DNA of 14,374 nucleotides from SZUA-448 sp964602475 (GTDB lineage Bacteria > Bacillota > Clostridia > Lachnospirales > Lachnospiraceae): assembly GCA_964602475.1 (NCBI GenBank), contig CAZRRN010000059.1, positions 1-14,374 on the forward strand. Reading direction: 5' to 3'. A model generated the notes under the pieces. The model was not told the DNA's origin. It ran no database searches and saw nothing but the letters and a program-made list of their open reading frames with translations. The number at the start of each line of letters is the position of its first letter. Within the stretch, counting starts at the first letter, position 1. Shown here in pieces: positions 1-7,046 of the stretch. The translations under genes were made by a program, and so were the position numbers.

Positions 1-1
1 T

Positions 2-1081
2 TCATTAAAATCTGTCCGAAAAAGTGTCTTAAATTATGAGACCATTATACTTGGACAGCTGATCAGTCTGCTTGACAAACAAAAAATGATTGAATTTGTT
101 GACAAGACAGCAAACCGGTTTTGCATGTATTAGGACATCAATATAGATTACGATGCATGGGAGCTGGCTTCCTTTTATAGAGAGCTTCCGATTGATCTGA
201 ATGAGAATGCTCAATTTGAAATACTTGAAAACGGTCCTTTACGGGCAGTACTGAAGGTTCAGAGAATGCTGAATAAATCAAAGCTGACGCAGTGGATATC
301 CTTGAACTCAGAAAGCAGACGGATTGAGTTTCGCACAGAAATCGACTGGAGAGAAACTCATAAGCTTCTGAAGGTTGAATTTCCCGTAACAATACACAGC
401 AATGAAGCATTGGAAGAAATTCAATTTGGTTATGTAAAACGTCCGAATCATAAATCCAGACGTTATGAAGCTGACCGCTTTGAAGTATGTAACCACCGTT
501 TTACTGCCCTTTCAGAGACAGGACGAACTGCTGCAGTATTAAATGACAGTAAATACGGTGTAAGTACAACAGATAATTCAATTGAACTGACACTTTTAAA
601 AGCACCGGTGGTACCCGACCCGCTTGCAGATCAGGGAATTCAGAACTTTACTTATGCGTTTTATTGTATCGGTGAAAGCTTTGAAAAAAGCGAGGTTGTA
701 AGACAGGGATATGAACTGAATTATCCGGTAGGAACCTGGATGGGAAAAATACTGCAAAACAGTGGAATCAGTTTGCGGGATACCGAACATAATAAACAGG
801 AATCAAGTGCGGTCATACTTGAAACAATGAAACCGGCTGAAGACGGAAGTGATGATGTGATTCTCCGTCTGTATGAATCACTGAACAGCCATGCAAAGGT
901 ACTGTTAACCGTACCGGCTTCGGTTGAAGCTGTATATAGAACTGATATGAAAGAAGAAATAAATACCGAGCTTCAAAAAAACGTATCGGAATATACGGAA
1001 TACACGTTAACATTCAGACCGTTCGAAATAATTACGCTTCGATGTATGCTAAAAAAAGATAAAGTGTTACGAAGAGTCTGA
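2..1081 (+). pseudogene. GH38 alpha-mannosidase, C-terminal part, interrupted by an in-frame TAG
   Basis: The reading frame enters from the left edge and is open except for one TAG at 131-133. Residues before it (ISLLDK, then NRFCMY) and directly after it (DINIDYDAWEL) both fit the region just after the catalytic domain of GH38 alpha-mannosidases, where family members read roughly SLxDK...NxFxxYxDxPxxYDAW. The same frame continues with the C-terminal beta-sandwich hallmarks: HRFTALSE, LNDSKYG, and ADQG followed by FTYAFYC. It ends with TGA at 1079-1081. These enzymes remove alpha-linked mannose from glycans. The first methionine after the stop (266) lacks a convincing Shine-Dalgarno site and would start inside a domain, so I treat this as one broken gene. 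A CAG or GAG codon changed to TAG would explain it. TAG is the normal stop of two neighbouring genes, so readthrough is unlikely. The match weakens before about position 50, so a second lesion is possible. A sequencing error remains an alternative. Confidence 0.78.
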
Positions 1082-1102
1082 GACTCGGATTGATTGTGGC
1101 TA

Positions 1103-1137
1103 AAGAAAAGGGATGGCGAAATGCCATCCCTTTTCTT
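1103..1137. terminator. Bidirectional intrinsic terminator between convergent genes
   Basis: AAGAAAAGGGATGGC (1103-1117) and GCCATCCCTTTTCTT (1123-1137) form a perfect 15-bp stem around the 5-nt loop GAAAT. The GC-rich core lies next to the loop and the A/T-rich foot supplies a U-rich 3' end on either strand. It sits 21 bp after the mannosidase stop and 13 bp after the stop of the leftward gene, so it can serve both transcripts. Confidence 0.88.
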
Positions 1138-1150
1138 GACTAGAAAAAGA

Positions 1151-2800
1151 CTAATATTCGCTTGGAAGTGCACGAAGTGAAATCGTGTGATCAAAGCATG
1201 TAAGATCGGTAAAATACACAGTGAAACAGTTCGGATTGCGTCCGGCACTTCCGAATTTACCGGCAGTATAATCATGCACTGCAAAAGCCGGTCCGGCGGT
1301 AATTGAATATTCACCTTTAGAGGCTTTGATTATTCCGGATTTGGCAAGAATACCTGCTCCAGAAAGTCCTTCTATTGTAAAGGATTCATTGTCGATTCTT
1401 GCGCCGGCATCAAAGGCAAGTTCAATCCTAAGCGGAGCCTTATCAATTCCTTCTGTTATAATATGAAAATCAATACCATTTTCAATTTCAGTTGTTTTTA
1501 CAGTAAACGATAAATCCGGTCCAAGAAGCTTATCGCGTGTATCATTTTTCATAGACCACCAGTCGGTTGTTGAAGGTTTTTCAGTAAAGGGAAGATAATA
1601 CCACCCGACCATTGTCTGAGACAGAAGATAGGATGAAGATGATACTTCTTTCAGATCCTGCGGAATAAAGTAACGATGTTCACAGAATGAGGCTCCGATT
1701 CTGATCCCGACGGCGAGATCGCCATGCTGAAAATAAAAGAACGCAGGGCTGTTCTTGACAAGGGAATAAGAATAGTTGTTATTACGCTTGCGTACAAGTC
1801 CGGATTCCAGAAAATATTTACCATAAACAGTAGGAAGACTGCATTTATCTGTTTCAAGACCAATCAATTCAGGGCAGTTCATATAATGAATCAGACAATC
1901 CATAGATGAAAGATTGTGCCTATGAACAATGTCCATAATATAATTTGCTGCGGCAAGAAAATCGGGACGATTGAGACGGTTTCCAAGATAGAGATATTCA
2001 AAATAATAATCCTTTGGATAAAGCTTAACACCACGATCCTGTCTGGTTGAATTATTGGTAAAAATACTGTCGTCCGGCTCAATATAGTTCATCATCATTT
2101 CAAGATTACGCTCTACATAATTTAGATAACTATCATTTTTTAATGCAACAGAGAGAAGAATCATGGCATCATTACAGATACGATTGTAATTACCTGCTGA
2201 ACGTTCGGAATATTCGCCGTCCTCATTGCAGTCGATTCCTTCCAGAAGATAACGATTTGCCGTTTCCGAGTAGGAAGCATTATCAAAGAGAACAGAACAG
2301 AACATCATAACAGAAGCAATTGCCCAGCGATGGTTCGGTGTATGAAATCCTCCCTGATTCATGGCATCGGCCGCTTTTATGATTATGTTTTCCACGAGTT
2401 CTCTCACATGCCTGATTTGTTCTGTTGTACTGTTGTTTTTCATATAACAGTAGACCGGTAACAGCCGCTTAACGCAGAACGCTGTATCAGGAGCAGAGTA
2501 AAAGTTACAGTTGTTCAGATCGAAGAAACCATTTTCGCGCTGAGAACGAGATATAAAATTAATTGCAAGAAGAATCCGGTTATATAAATCGCTGTTCTGG
2601 TACCAGTAACTGTCCTGATTCATATAACATGTCATCATAGTTGTCATCCGGTAAATTGCAAATTTTGATTCAACCAGACTATCTGAATCACGAAATCCAC
2701 CGTAATTAATCTGATCGTTTGAATCCGTGATCTGGATAGCAAGAGAACGTCGGACACGTTTATCCGAATCCTTTAAAATGGTCATATAATGTGAATACAT
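1151..2800 (-). CDS. Putative heparinase/alginate-lyase-like (alpha/alpha) toroid protein, function unknown
   Basis: A 549-residue protein that I cannot name with certainty. The N-terminal ~330 residues look all-helical. They carry two conserved-looking active-site-type segments, HTPNHRW (residues 153-159) and DGEYSERSAGNYN (194-206), which resemble the toroid domain of heparinase II/III and alginate-type lyases. From about residue 350 the sequence becomes beta-rich, consistent with a C-terminal beta-sandwich. No signal peptide or membrane segment is visible, so it is probably cytoplasmic and would act on imported oligosaccharides or glycosides. The start is supported by GGAGAAG at 2805-2811, 4 nt before the ATG. 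It ends with TAG. It lies only 23 bp downstream of the iolG-type gene, so the two are almost certainly co-transcribed. Alternatives are an unsaturated-uronyl hydrolase-like or other toroid glycan enzyme. The gene is certainly real; the function is inferred from motif shape and context. Confidence 0.9.
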   Translation of the reverse strand: MYSHYMTILKDSDKRVRRSLAIQITDSNDQINYGGFRDSDSLVESKFAIYRMTTMMTCYMNQDSYWYQNSDLYNRILLAINFISRSQRENGFFDLNNCNFYSAPDTAFCVKRLLPVYCYMKNNSTTEQIRHVRELVENIIIKAADAMNQGGFHTPNHRWAIASVMMFCSVLFDNASYSETANRYLLEGIDCNEDGEYSERSAGNYNRICNDAMILLSVALKNDSYLNYVERNLEMMMNYIEPDDSIFTNNSTRQDRGVKLYPKDYYFEYLYLGNRLNRPDFLAAANYIMDIVHRHNLSSMDCLIHYMNCPELIGLETDKCSLPTVYGKYFLESGLVRKRNNNYSYSLVKNSPAFFYFQHGDLAVGIRIGASFCEHRYFIPQDLKEVSSSSYLLSQTMVGWYYLPFTEKPSTTDWWSMKNDTRDKLLGPDLSFTVKTTEIENGIDFHIITEGIDKAPLRIELAFDAGARIDNESFTIEGLSGAGILAKSGIIKASKGEYSITAGPAFAVHDYTAGKFGSAGRNPNCFTVYFTDLTCFDHTISLRALPSEY

Positions 2801-2823
2801 TAGACTTCTCCGTTTCGAAAATA

Positions 2824-3837
2824 TTAGTATATGATTTCGGATAGCTTAACAGGACGGTTCTCTTCCAGAGATTTCTTAGCTGCTTTTGCAATCAGTACCG
2901 GCTGCAATCCGTCATTGATGTTAACGGCAACAGGAGTGTCATTGATTACCGACTGAGCAAAAAGACGTATTTCTTTGGAAAAGGAAGCCATATAACGCTC
3001 AAGGAAAAAATAAAGAGGTTTTTCCCCGGTTACTCCGTCTTTAGTACTGAGTATTGCTGTAGAAGCGGAATCGTTGGTTACGGCAACCTGACCCTTTGAT
3101 CCGAAGACCTCTGCACGCTGGTCATAACCATAATCTGCCTTACGAGAATTATCAATGACTGCCAGAGCTCCGTTCGCAAGCTTCATCGTAATAATAGCAG
3201 TATCGATGTCTCCGAGGTCACGGATTGCAGGATTTACCAGCGCCGTTCCATTTGCATAAACTTCTGTTACATCACTTCCGGTAAGATAACGAACCATATC
3301 AAAATCATGAATTGTCATGTCGAGGAACATACCGCCGGAAACCTTAACATAATCAAGAGAAGGAGCGTCCGGATCGCGGGAGGTAATCTTAACAATATGA
3401 ACATCACCAATTTTTCCTTCGGAAACAGCGGAACGGACAGCTTCAAAGTTATGATCAAAACGGCGGTTAAAGCCAACCTGAAATTTAAGCTTTGAGTCTT
3501 TCAGGGCATCCATAACTTCTTTGATTTTTTTAAGATCCTGTGAAATTGGTTTTTCACAGAAGACATGTTTTCCGGATTTAATCGCTTCAATTGCAATATC
3601 TGCATGTGTATCTGTTGAGGAACATACCATAACTGCATCAATAAAAGGATCGGATAGAATTTCGTGATAATCTTTCACAATCTTTTTAATGCCAAGCTTT
3701 TTGCAATGACTGACCGCCTCGTCTGTTATAAAAGGATCAGCAATGGCAGCAACCTCTGCCTCAGGGACATTTCTCATAATACTTTCGGCATGAACCTTTC
3801 CGATTCTTCCTGCACCGATAATTCCGATTTTAATCAT
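2824..3837 (-). CDS. iolG: Inositol 2-dehydrogenase-type Gfo/Idh/MocA oxidoreductase
   Basis: An NAD-dependent dehydrogenase of 337 residues that would oxidise myo-inositol to 2-keto-myo-inositol (scyllo-inosose), the first step of the pathway. The N-terminal Rossmann motif GIIGAGRIG is at residues 5-13. The family's EKP motif places the catalytic lysine at residue 96. The motif FLDMTIHDFDM supplies the Asp (173) and His (177) pair that corresponds to the catalytic D/H of Bacillus IolG. An ATG four codons upstream (3849) is also in frame. I chose 3837 because the GGAG sits 6 nt before it and lies inside that alternative four-codon extension, and because MIKIGIIGAG is the usual family start. 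The gene is divergent from the regulator and from the rest of the iol genes, and leads a two-gene operon with the lyase-like gene. Paralogues of this family act on other inositols or sugars, so the substrate is less certain than the family. Confidence 0.9.
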   Translation of the reverse strand: MIKIGIIGAGRIGKVHAESIMRNVPEAEVAAIADPFITDEAVSHCKKLGIKKIVKDYHEILSDPFIDAVMVCSSTDTHADIAIEAIKSGKHVFCEKPISQDLKKIKEVMDALKDSKLKFQVGFNRRFDHNFEAVRSAVSEGKIGDVHIVKITSRDPDAPSLDYVKVSGGMFLDMTIHDFDMVRYLTGSDVTEVYANGTALVNPAIRDLGDIDTAIITMKLANGALAVIDNSRKADYGYDQRAEVFGSKGQVAVTNDSASTAILSTKDGVTGEKPLYFFLERYMASFSKEIRLFAQSVINDTPVAVNINDGLQPVLIAKAAKKSLEENRPVKLSEIIY

Positions 3838-3861
3838 TATATACTCCATTCTGAATCTATG

Positions 3862-3885
3862 TTCTTGATAAGATTCTTGTTAAGA
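3862..3885. promoter_or_regulatory. Two tandem 12-bp repeats in the iolG leader, candidate operator
   Basis: TTCTTGATAAGA (3862-3873) is followed directly by TTCTTGTTAAGA (3874-3885), 11 of 12 bases identical. Each contains the short palindrome TCTT-N3-AAGA. The pair lies just downstream of the predicted leftward -10 box (3894-3899), i.e. in the first bases of the iolG transcript, a normal place for a repressor site. Which protein would bind is unknown. Confidence 0.4.
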
Positions 3886-3893
3886 TGATTGGT

Positions 3894-3922
3894 ATTATAG
3901 CACTGAAAAATCAGAACATCAA
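3894..3922 (-). promoter_or_regulatory. Promoter of the leftward iolG operon
   Basis: On the - strand, TTGATG (3922-3917) and a perfect TATAAT (3899-3894) are separated by 17 bp. A TG one base upstream of the -10 box makes it an extended -10 promoter. The predicted transcript start is near 3887, about 50 nt before the iolG start codon. Confidence 0.75.
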
Positions 3923-3926
3923 TAGG

Positions 3927-3987
3927 AAATTGTAAACTTGCTAAAAAATAATACTAAAATTAATAAAAAGTGTTGAAATTTTGTAAA
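3927..3987. promoter_or_regulatory. Pair of TTGTAAA elements 51 bp apart, candidate regulator sites
   Basis: TTGTAAA occurs at 3930-3936, within AAATTGTAAA, just upstream of the leftward -35 box. It recurs at 3981-3987, within ATTTTGTAAA, inside the spacer of the rightward promoter. The centres are exactly 51 bp apart, about five helical turns. An equivalent TTGCAAA pair with the same 51-bp spacing flanks the iolJ promoter. The DeoR-family product of the gene at 4082 is the obvious candidate to bind. This is a pattern seen by eye, not a proven site. Confidence 0.45.
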
Positions 3988-4000
3988 GTTATGATATACT
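3973..4000 (+). promoter_or_regulatory. Promoter of the DeoR-family regulator gene
   Basis: TTGAAA (3973-3978) and TATACT (3995-4000) are separated by 16 bp, with a TG one base before the -10 box (extended -10). The predicted start near 4007 gives a leader of about 75 nt before the chosen ATG at 4082. A TTGTAAA element lies in the promoter spacer, consistent with autoregulation. Confidence 0.7.
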
Positions 4001-4081
4001 ATGGTTTATTAAAGTTAATACGGAATGCATATCAGACAAAGACATGGCTTTTGTATTGGAACGCAGGAGGACATAGTAAAA

Positions 4082-4843
4082 ATGGGGATAAAAACATTTC
4101 GAATGAGGGAAATGGAACAGTACATTCTGGAGCATGATACGGTATCAATGGAGGAACTGAAAAATAAATTTGAAGTATCCATGAATACAACGCGTCTGGA
4201 TGTTGCCAGATTGGTAGAAAAGGGAACGGTACGAAAGGTATATGGAGGAGTCTGCAGTAATCATAAGAACAGCTTGATTCCGTTTACAGAGCGTGAAGCA
4301 AAGAACAAACAGTTTAAGGCAGAGGTCGGAAAAGAAGCTGCAAAGCTTGTTGAAGACGGAGATATTATATATGTAGACTCCGGGACAACCACAATGTATC
4401 TTCTAGATTATCTTGGTGAATCAAAAAATGTTACTGTATTGACGAACAACTTAAATGCAATTAACAGAGCTCTTTCATTTCCGAATCTGAATGTCATTTC
4501 GCTTCCCGGTAATCTTGAAAGAAAGACAAACTCCTTTGTTTCGGCAGATACGGTAAGAATGATGGAACGATATAATATTAATAAAGCATTCATGGCTTCT
4601 TCGGGACTTTCCGAGACAGGAACGATTACAACCTCCTCACCGCTGGAATTTGAAATTAAACAAGCCGCTATGCGTTGCAGTGATAAAAAATATTTAATGA
4701 TAGATTCTTCAAAATTTGGGAAAAGCGCATTACTTACTTTTGCAACAGTAGCAGAAATGACGATGATTGTTTCAGATATGACTTCATCAACAATGGAAGA
4801 GTTATGTAAGCGAAATAATACTGAACTCAAAATTGCAAAATAA
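4082..4843 (+). CDS. iolR: DeoR/GlpR-family transcriptional regulator, IolR-like
   Basis: A 253-residue DNA-binding repressor with the normal DeoR-family length and layout. The N-terminal winged helix-turn-helix covers about residues 10-56 (VSMEELKNKFEVSMNTTRLD, then the wing around KVYGGV). The C-terminal sugar-phosphate sensor domain has the DSGTTT motif at residues 99-104. In Bacillus, IolR of this family is released by the IolC product 2-deoxy-5-keto-gluconate 6-phosphate; the same role is inferred here from position between the two iol operons. The reading frame is open from an ATG at 4025, but that codon has no Shine-Dalgarno site. The ATG at 4082 follows AGGAGG (4065-4070) and gives the usual family N-terminus. 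The gene has its own promoter and terminator, so it is transcribed separately from iolJ. Family confidence is very high; the exact regulon is inferred. Confidence 0.92.
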   Translation: MGIKTFRMREMEQYILEHDTVSMEELKNKFEVSMNTTRLDVARLVEKGTVRKVYGGVCSNHKNSLIPFTEREAKNKQFKAEVGKEAAKLVEDGDIIYVDSGTTTMYLLDYLGESKNVTVLTNNLNAINRALSFPNLNVISLPGNLERKTNSFVSADTVRMMERYNINKAFMASSGLSETGTITTSSPLEFEIKQAAMRCSDKKYLMIDSSKFGKSALLTFATVAEMTMIVSDMTSSTMEELCKRNNTELKIAK

Positions 4844-4851
4844 TAATATAG

Positions 4852-4891
4852 AACACTGCCTATAACTGGTTTTACGGCAGTGTTTTATTTT
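4852..4891 (+). terminator. Intrinsic terminator after the regulator gene
   Basis: AACACTGCC (4852-4860) pairs perfectly with GGCAGTGTT (4876-4884) over a 15-nt loop and is followed by a T-rich run (TTTTATTTT). It starts 8 bp after the stop codon and separates the regulator from the iolJ operon. Confidence 0.85.
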
Positions 4892-4920
4892 ATAATAAAA
4901 CGTTAAATTTCTTTCTTGTG

Positions 4921-4981
4921 AAATTGCAAATAACTGTTGACTTTTACATAAATAAATGTTAACTTATTGGTAAGTTGCAAA
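4921..4981. promoter_or_regulatory. Pair of TTGCAAA elements 51 bp apart flanking the iolJ promoter
   Basis: AAATTGCAAA (4921-4930) lies just upstream of the -35 box. AAGTTGCAAA (4972-4981) lies at the expected transcript start. The TTGCAAA cores at 4924 and 4975 are 51 bp apart, the same distance as the TTGTAAA pair in the iolG/iolR region. AACTTA-ttgg-TAAGTT (4961-4976) is a short inverted repeat overlapping the second element. Two sites on one helical face around a promoter would suit repression by a DeoR-family oligomer. The motif is short and AT-rich, and single copies also occur inside coding sequence. Confidence 0.45.
4937..4965 (+). promoter_or_regulatory. Main promoter of the iolJCBDEA-nagB operon
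   Basis: TTGACT (4937-4942) and TAACTT (4960-4965) are separated by 17 bp, with TG at 4957-4958 giving an extended -10. The transcript would start near 4972, about 50 nt before the iolJ start codon. It is the only good promoter I see ahead of the seven-gene operon. Confidence 0.7.
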
Positions 4982-5023
4982 TCAAAGTATGTGAAATTTA
5001 GCAGTAAAATCAGAGGTAACTAT

Positions 5024-5872
5024 ATGTCATTAGTAAATATGAAACAATTATTAGAACAAGCAACAAAGGAAAAATACGGCGTAGGAACATTCAGTATCTC
5101 AAATATGGAGATGATTCTTGGAGTTGTTCAGGCTGCAGAACAAACAAATGCACCGGTTGTTATGCAGGTTACACAGGGGAGACTTGATTATTCACCTCTT
5201 TCCATGATAGGACCGATGATGTTAGCGGCAGCAAAAGAAGCAAAGGTTCCGATTGCAGTACATCTTGATCATGGTCGTGATATTAACGGAATTAAAGAAG
5301 CACTGCAACTTGGATTTACGTCTGTAATGATTGATGCTTCATTATTTCCACTCAATGAAAATATCAGAATTGTTAAAGAGGTTATTCGGTATGCAGAAGA
5401 TTACGGAGCTTCAGTAGAGGCAGAAGTCGGACAGATTGGCGGCAGCGAGGGATGGGCTAAAAATGATGAAGTGATATGCTCGGATCCGAAGGATGTTAAA
5501 CGTTTGTATGAAGAAACAGGAGTGAATGCAATTGCTCTATCCATTGGCAATACACATGGAATATATAAAAGTGAACCAAAACTGCAGTTTGATATCCTGA
5601 AGCAATCTGCTGAACTGGTACCGGTGCCTTTGGTATTACATGGTGGTTCAGGAATCAGTGATGAGGATTTTCAGAAGTGTATTAGGCTTGGGATACGTAA
5701 AATAAACATCGCAACAGCAAGCTTTATGGCTGCTCAGGAAGCCGCACGCGAATACAGTAAAGGGGATAAGAATGATTTCTTTTCTCTTGGTAATATGGAA
5801 ATTGAAGCCGTAAAGAAAAACGTGATGAGACATATCCGGGTATTTGGTAGCGAAGGAAAAGCAGTGGTTTGA
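5024..5872 (+). CDS. iolJ: Class II aldolase, 2-deoxy-5-keto-gluconate 6-phosphate aldolase type
   Basis: A 282-residue zinc-dependent class II aldolase. In an iol operon its expected substrate is 2-deoxy-5-keto-D-gluconate 6-phosphate, which it splits to dihydroxyacetone phosphate and malonic semialdehyde. HLDHG (residues 80-84) holds the catalytic Asp82 and zinc ligand His83. EAEVGQIGG (about 132-140), NTHG (His178) and HGGSG (His206, phosphate-binding loop) are the other family signatures. Only the context distinguishes it from fructose-bisphosphate aldolase (fba) or tagatose-bisphosphate aldolase (gatY); the family is certain. The frame is open from a TTG at 4967, but that codon overlaps the promoter -10 box and has no Shine-Dalgarno site. 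The ATG at 5024 follows AGAGGT with 6-nt spacing. It is the first gene of the operon, which is unusual because Bacillus has it near the end, and it is separated from iolC by a 130-nt foldable spacer. Confidence 0.9.
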   Translation: MSLVNMKQLLEQATKEKYGVGTFSISNMEMILGVVQAAEQTNAPVVMQVTQGRLDYSPLSMIGPMMLAAAKEAKVPIAVHLDHGRDINGIKEALQLGFTSVMIDASLFPLNENIRIVKEVIRYAEDYGASVEAEVGQIGGSEGWAKNDEVICSDPKDVKRLYEETGVNAIALSIGNTHGIYKSEPKLQFDILKQSAELVPVPLVLHGGSGISDEDFQKCIRLGIRKINIATASFMAAQEAAREYSKGDKNDFFSLGNMEIEAVKKNVMRHIRVFGSEGKAVV

Positions 5873-5900
5873 TAAATCTTATTTAGTATGGCTATTTGTG

Positions 5901-5988
5901 CCGAAGCGTCACAAAGCAGCTTTGATATGACAGATGGAATACAGCCAAAGCTTATACAGCTTAGTTTTTTAAGCATAGAACGCTTCGG
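5901..5988 (+). other. Structured RNA spacer between iolJ and iolC (candidate cis-regulatory element)
   Basis: The 130-nt gap before iolC, the longest inside the operon, can fold. The closing helix CCGAAGCGT (5901-5909) pairs perfectly with ACGCTTCGG (5980-5988). Inside it, AGCTTTG (5918-5924) pairs with CAAAGCT (5946-5952), and GCTTA (5959-5963) pairs with TAAGC (5970-5974), giving a three-way junction. An alternative CAAAGC copy (5912-5917) can compete for GCTTTG, so two folds are possible. The closing helix ends 3 nt before the GGGGG ribosome binding site of iolC. I recognise no known riboswitch class. It could tune iolC translation, stabilise a processed mRNA end, or partly terminate. Confidence 0.45.
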
Positions 5989-6002
5989 AACGGGGGATTG
6001 TT

Positions 6003-7028
6003 ATGAATCAAATAAAATTTGATAAAAACAGGCCATATGACCTGATACCGCTGGGAAGAATTGCAATTGATTTCAATCCAGTAGATTATTACAAGCCATT
6101 ATCTGAAAGCACGACATTTAAAAAATACCTTGGTGGTTCTCCGGCAAATATTGCTGTTGGACTTGCCAGATTAAAGAAAAGGATTGGTTTTATAGCGAAA
6201 GTTTCAAAGGATCAGTTCGGAGATTATGTTACCGGATATTTTAAAAATGAGGGAATTGATACTAGTCACAGAACATACTGTACCGGAGGAGAAAAATTAG
6301 GGCTTACTTTCACGGAAATCCTAAGCGAAACACAAAGCAGCATTCTGATGTATCGTGATTGTATAGCAGATTTGCAGCTTTCGGTGGATGATATAGATGA
6401 GGCTTATATTTCAAATTCAAAGGCACTGCTTATTTCAGGTACTTCGCTTGCAGCAAGTCCTTCTAGAGAAGCAGCGATTAAAGCAGCATTGCTTGCAAAG
6501 AAAAACGGAACTGTTTTAATTTTTGATATTGATTACCGCCCGTATAACTGGAAAAATGCAGATGAAATTGCTATAAATTACTCCTATATTGCAGGAATGA
6601 GTGACATTATTCTTGGATCAAGAGAAGAATTTGATCTTACCGAGAAACTGATTAAGGAAGGCATGAGCGATCGTGAATCAGCTGAATACTGGCATTCAAG
6701 AGGTGCTAAAATTATTGTAATAAAGCATGGAAAAGAAGGCTCAACGGCCTATACCGATGATGGAGCAGCTTATAATGTTAAACCATTTCCTGTAAAGCTT
6801 TTGAAATCCTTTGGCGGGGGCGACGGATATGCTTCTGCTTTTCTGTACGGACTTTTTGAAGGCTGGGACATTCCTGACTGTCTGGAGTTCGGAAGTGCAT
6901 CTGCTGCTCTTCTGGTTGCAAGTCATGCATGTTCACAGGACATGCCGGATGCCGGGAAAATCTCTGAATTTATTAATGAAACAAAAGAAAAATACGGAGA
7001 TTCGGTTTCTGCACAGAAAATTAATTAA
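6003..7028 (+). CDS. iolC: 5-dehydro-2-deoxygluconokinase
   Basis: A 341-residue PfkB-family sugar kinase that phosphorylates 2-deoxy-5-keto-D-gluconate (DKG) with ATP; in Bacillus its product is both the aldolase substrate and the inducer of IolR. The PfkB N-terminal motif GGSPANIAVGLARL lies near residue 45. The C-terminal signature GGGDGYASAF contains the catalytic base Asp274. The surrounding KSFGGGDGYASAFLYG and the later HACSQDMP are typical of IolC rather than of ribokinase or fructokinase. Translation starts at ATG 6003 after GGGGG (5992-5996). It lies downstream of the foldable spacer and 18 nt upstream of iolB. Length matches the family. Confidence 0.95.
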   Translation: MNQIKFDKNRPYDLIPLGRIAIDFNPVDYYKPLSESTTFKKYLGGSPANIAVGLARLKKRIGFIAKVSKDQFGDYVTGYFKNEGIDTSHRTYCTGGEKLGLTFTEILSETQSSILMYRDCIADLQLSVDDIDEAYISNSKALLISGTSLAASPSREAAIKAALLAKKNGTVLIFDIDYRPYNWKNADEIAINYSYIAGMSDIILGSREEFDLTEKLIKEGMSDRESAEYWHSRGAKIIVIKHGKEGSTAYTDDGAAYNVKPFPVKLLKSFGGGDGYASAFLYGLFEGWDIPDCLEFGSASAALLVASHACSQDMPDAGKISEFINETKEKYGDSVSAQKIN

Positions 7029-7046
7029 TATAGAAAGAGGAAGAAT

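Noticed and set aside
131..133. TAG as a recoded sense codon (readthrough or pyrrolysine) in the mannosidase gene
   Set aside because: TAG ends the genes at 1151-2800 and 13174-13803 in the same window, no stem-loop follows the codon closely, and GH38 enzymes are not known pyrrolysine proteins. A nonsense mutation is simpler.
2653..2662. AAATTGCAAA as a further operator copy
   Set aside because: It is inside the coding sequence of the lyase-like gene with no partner 51 bp away or promoter; a chance match that limits the weight of the motif.
4025..4081. N-terminal extension of the regulator from ATG 4025
   Set aside because: No ribosome binding site there; AGGAGG directs the ATG at 4082, which gives the usual DeoR-family start.
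4408..4830. 140-residue open frame antisense to the regulator gene, and similar long antisense frames at 9173-9742 and 9724-10164
   Set aside because: They lie opposite well-supported genes, have no recognisable domains or ribosome binding sites, and are expected shadows of AT-rich coding sequence.
4967..5023. N-terminal extension of iolJ from a TTG at 4967
   Set aside because: It would start at or before the predicted transcript start, overlaps the -10 box, lacks a Shine-Dalgarno site, and adds residues not seen in class II aldolases.
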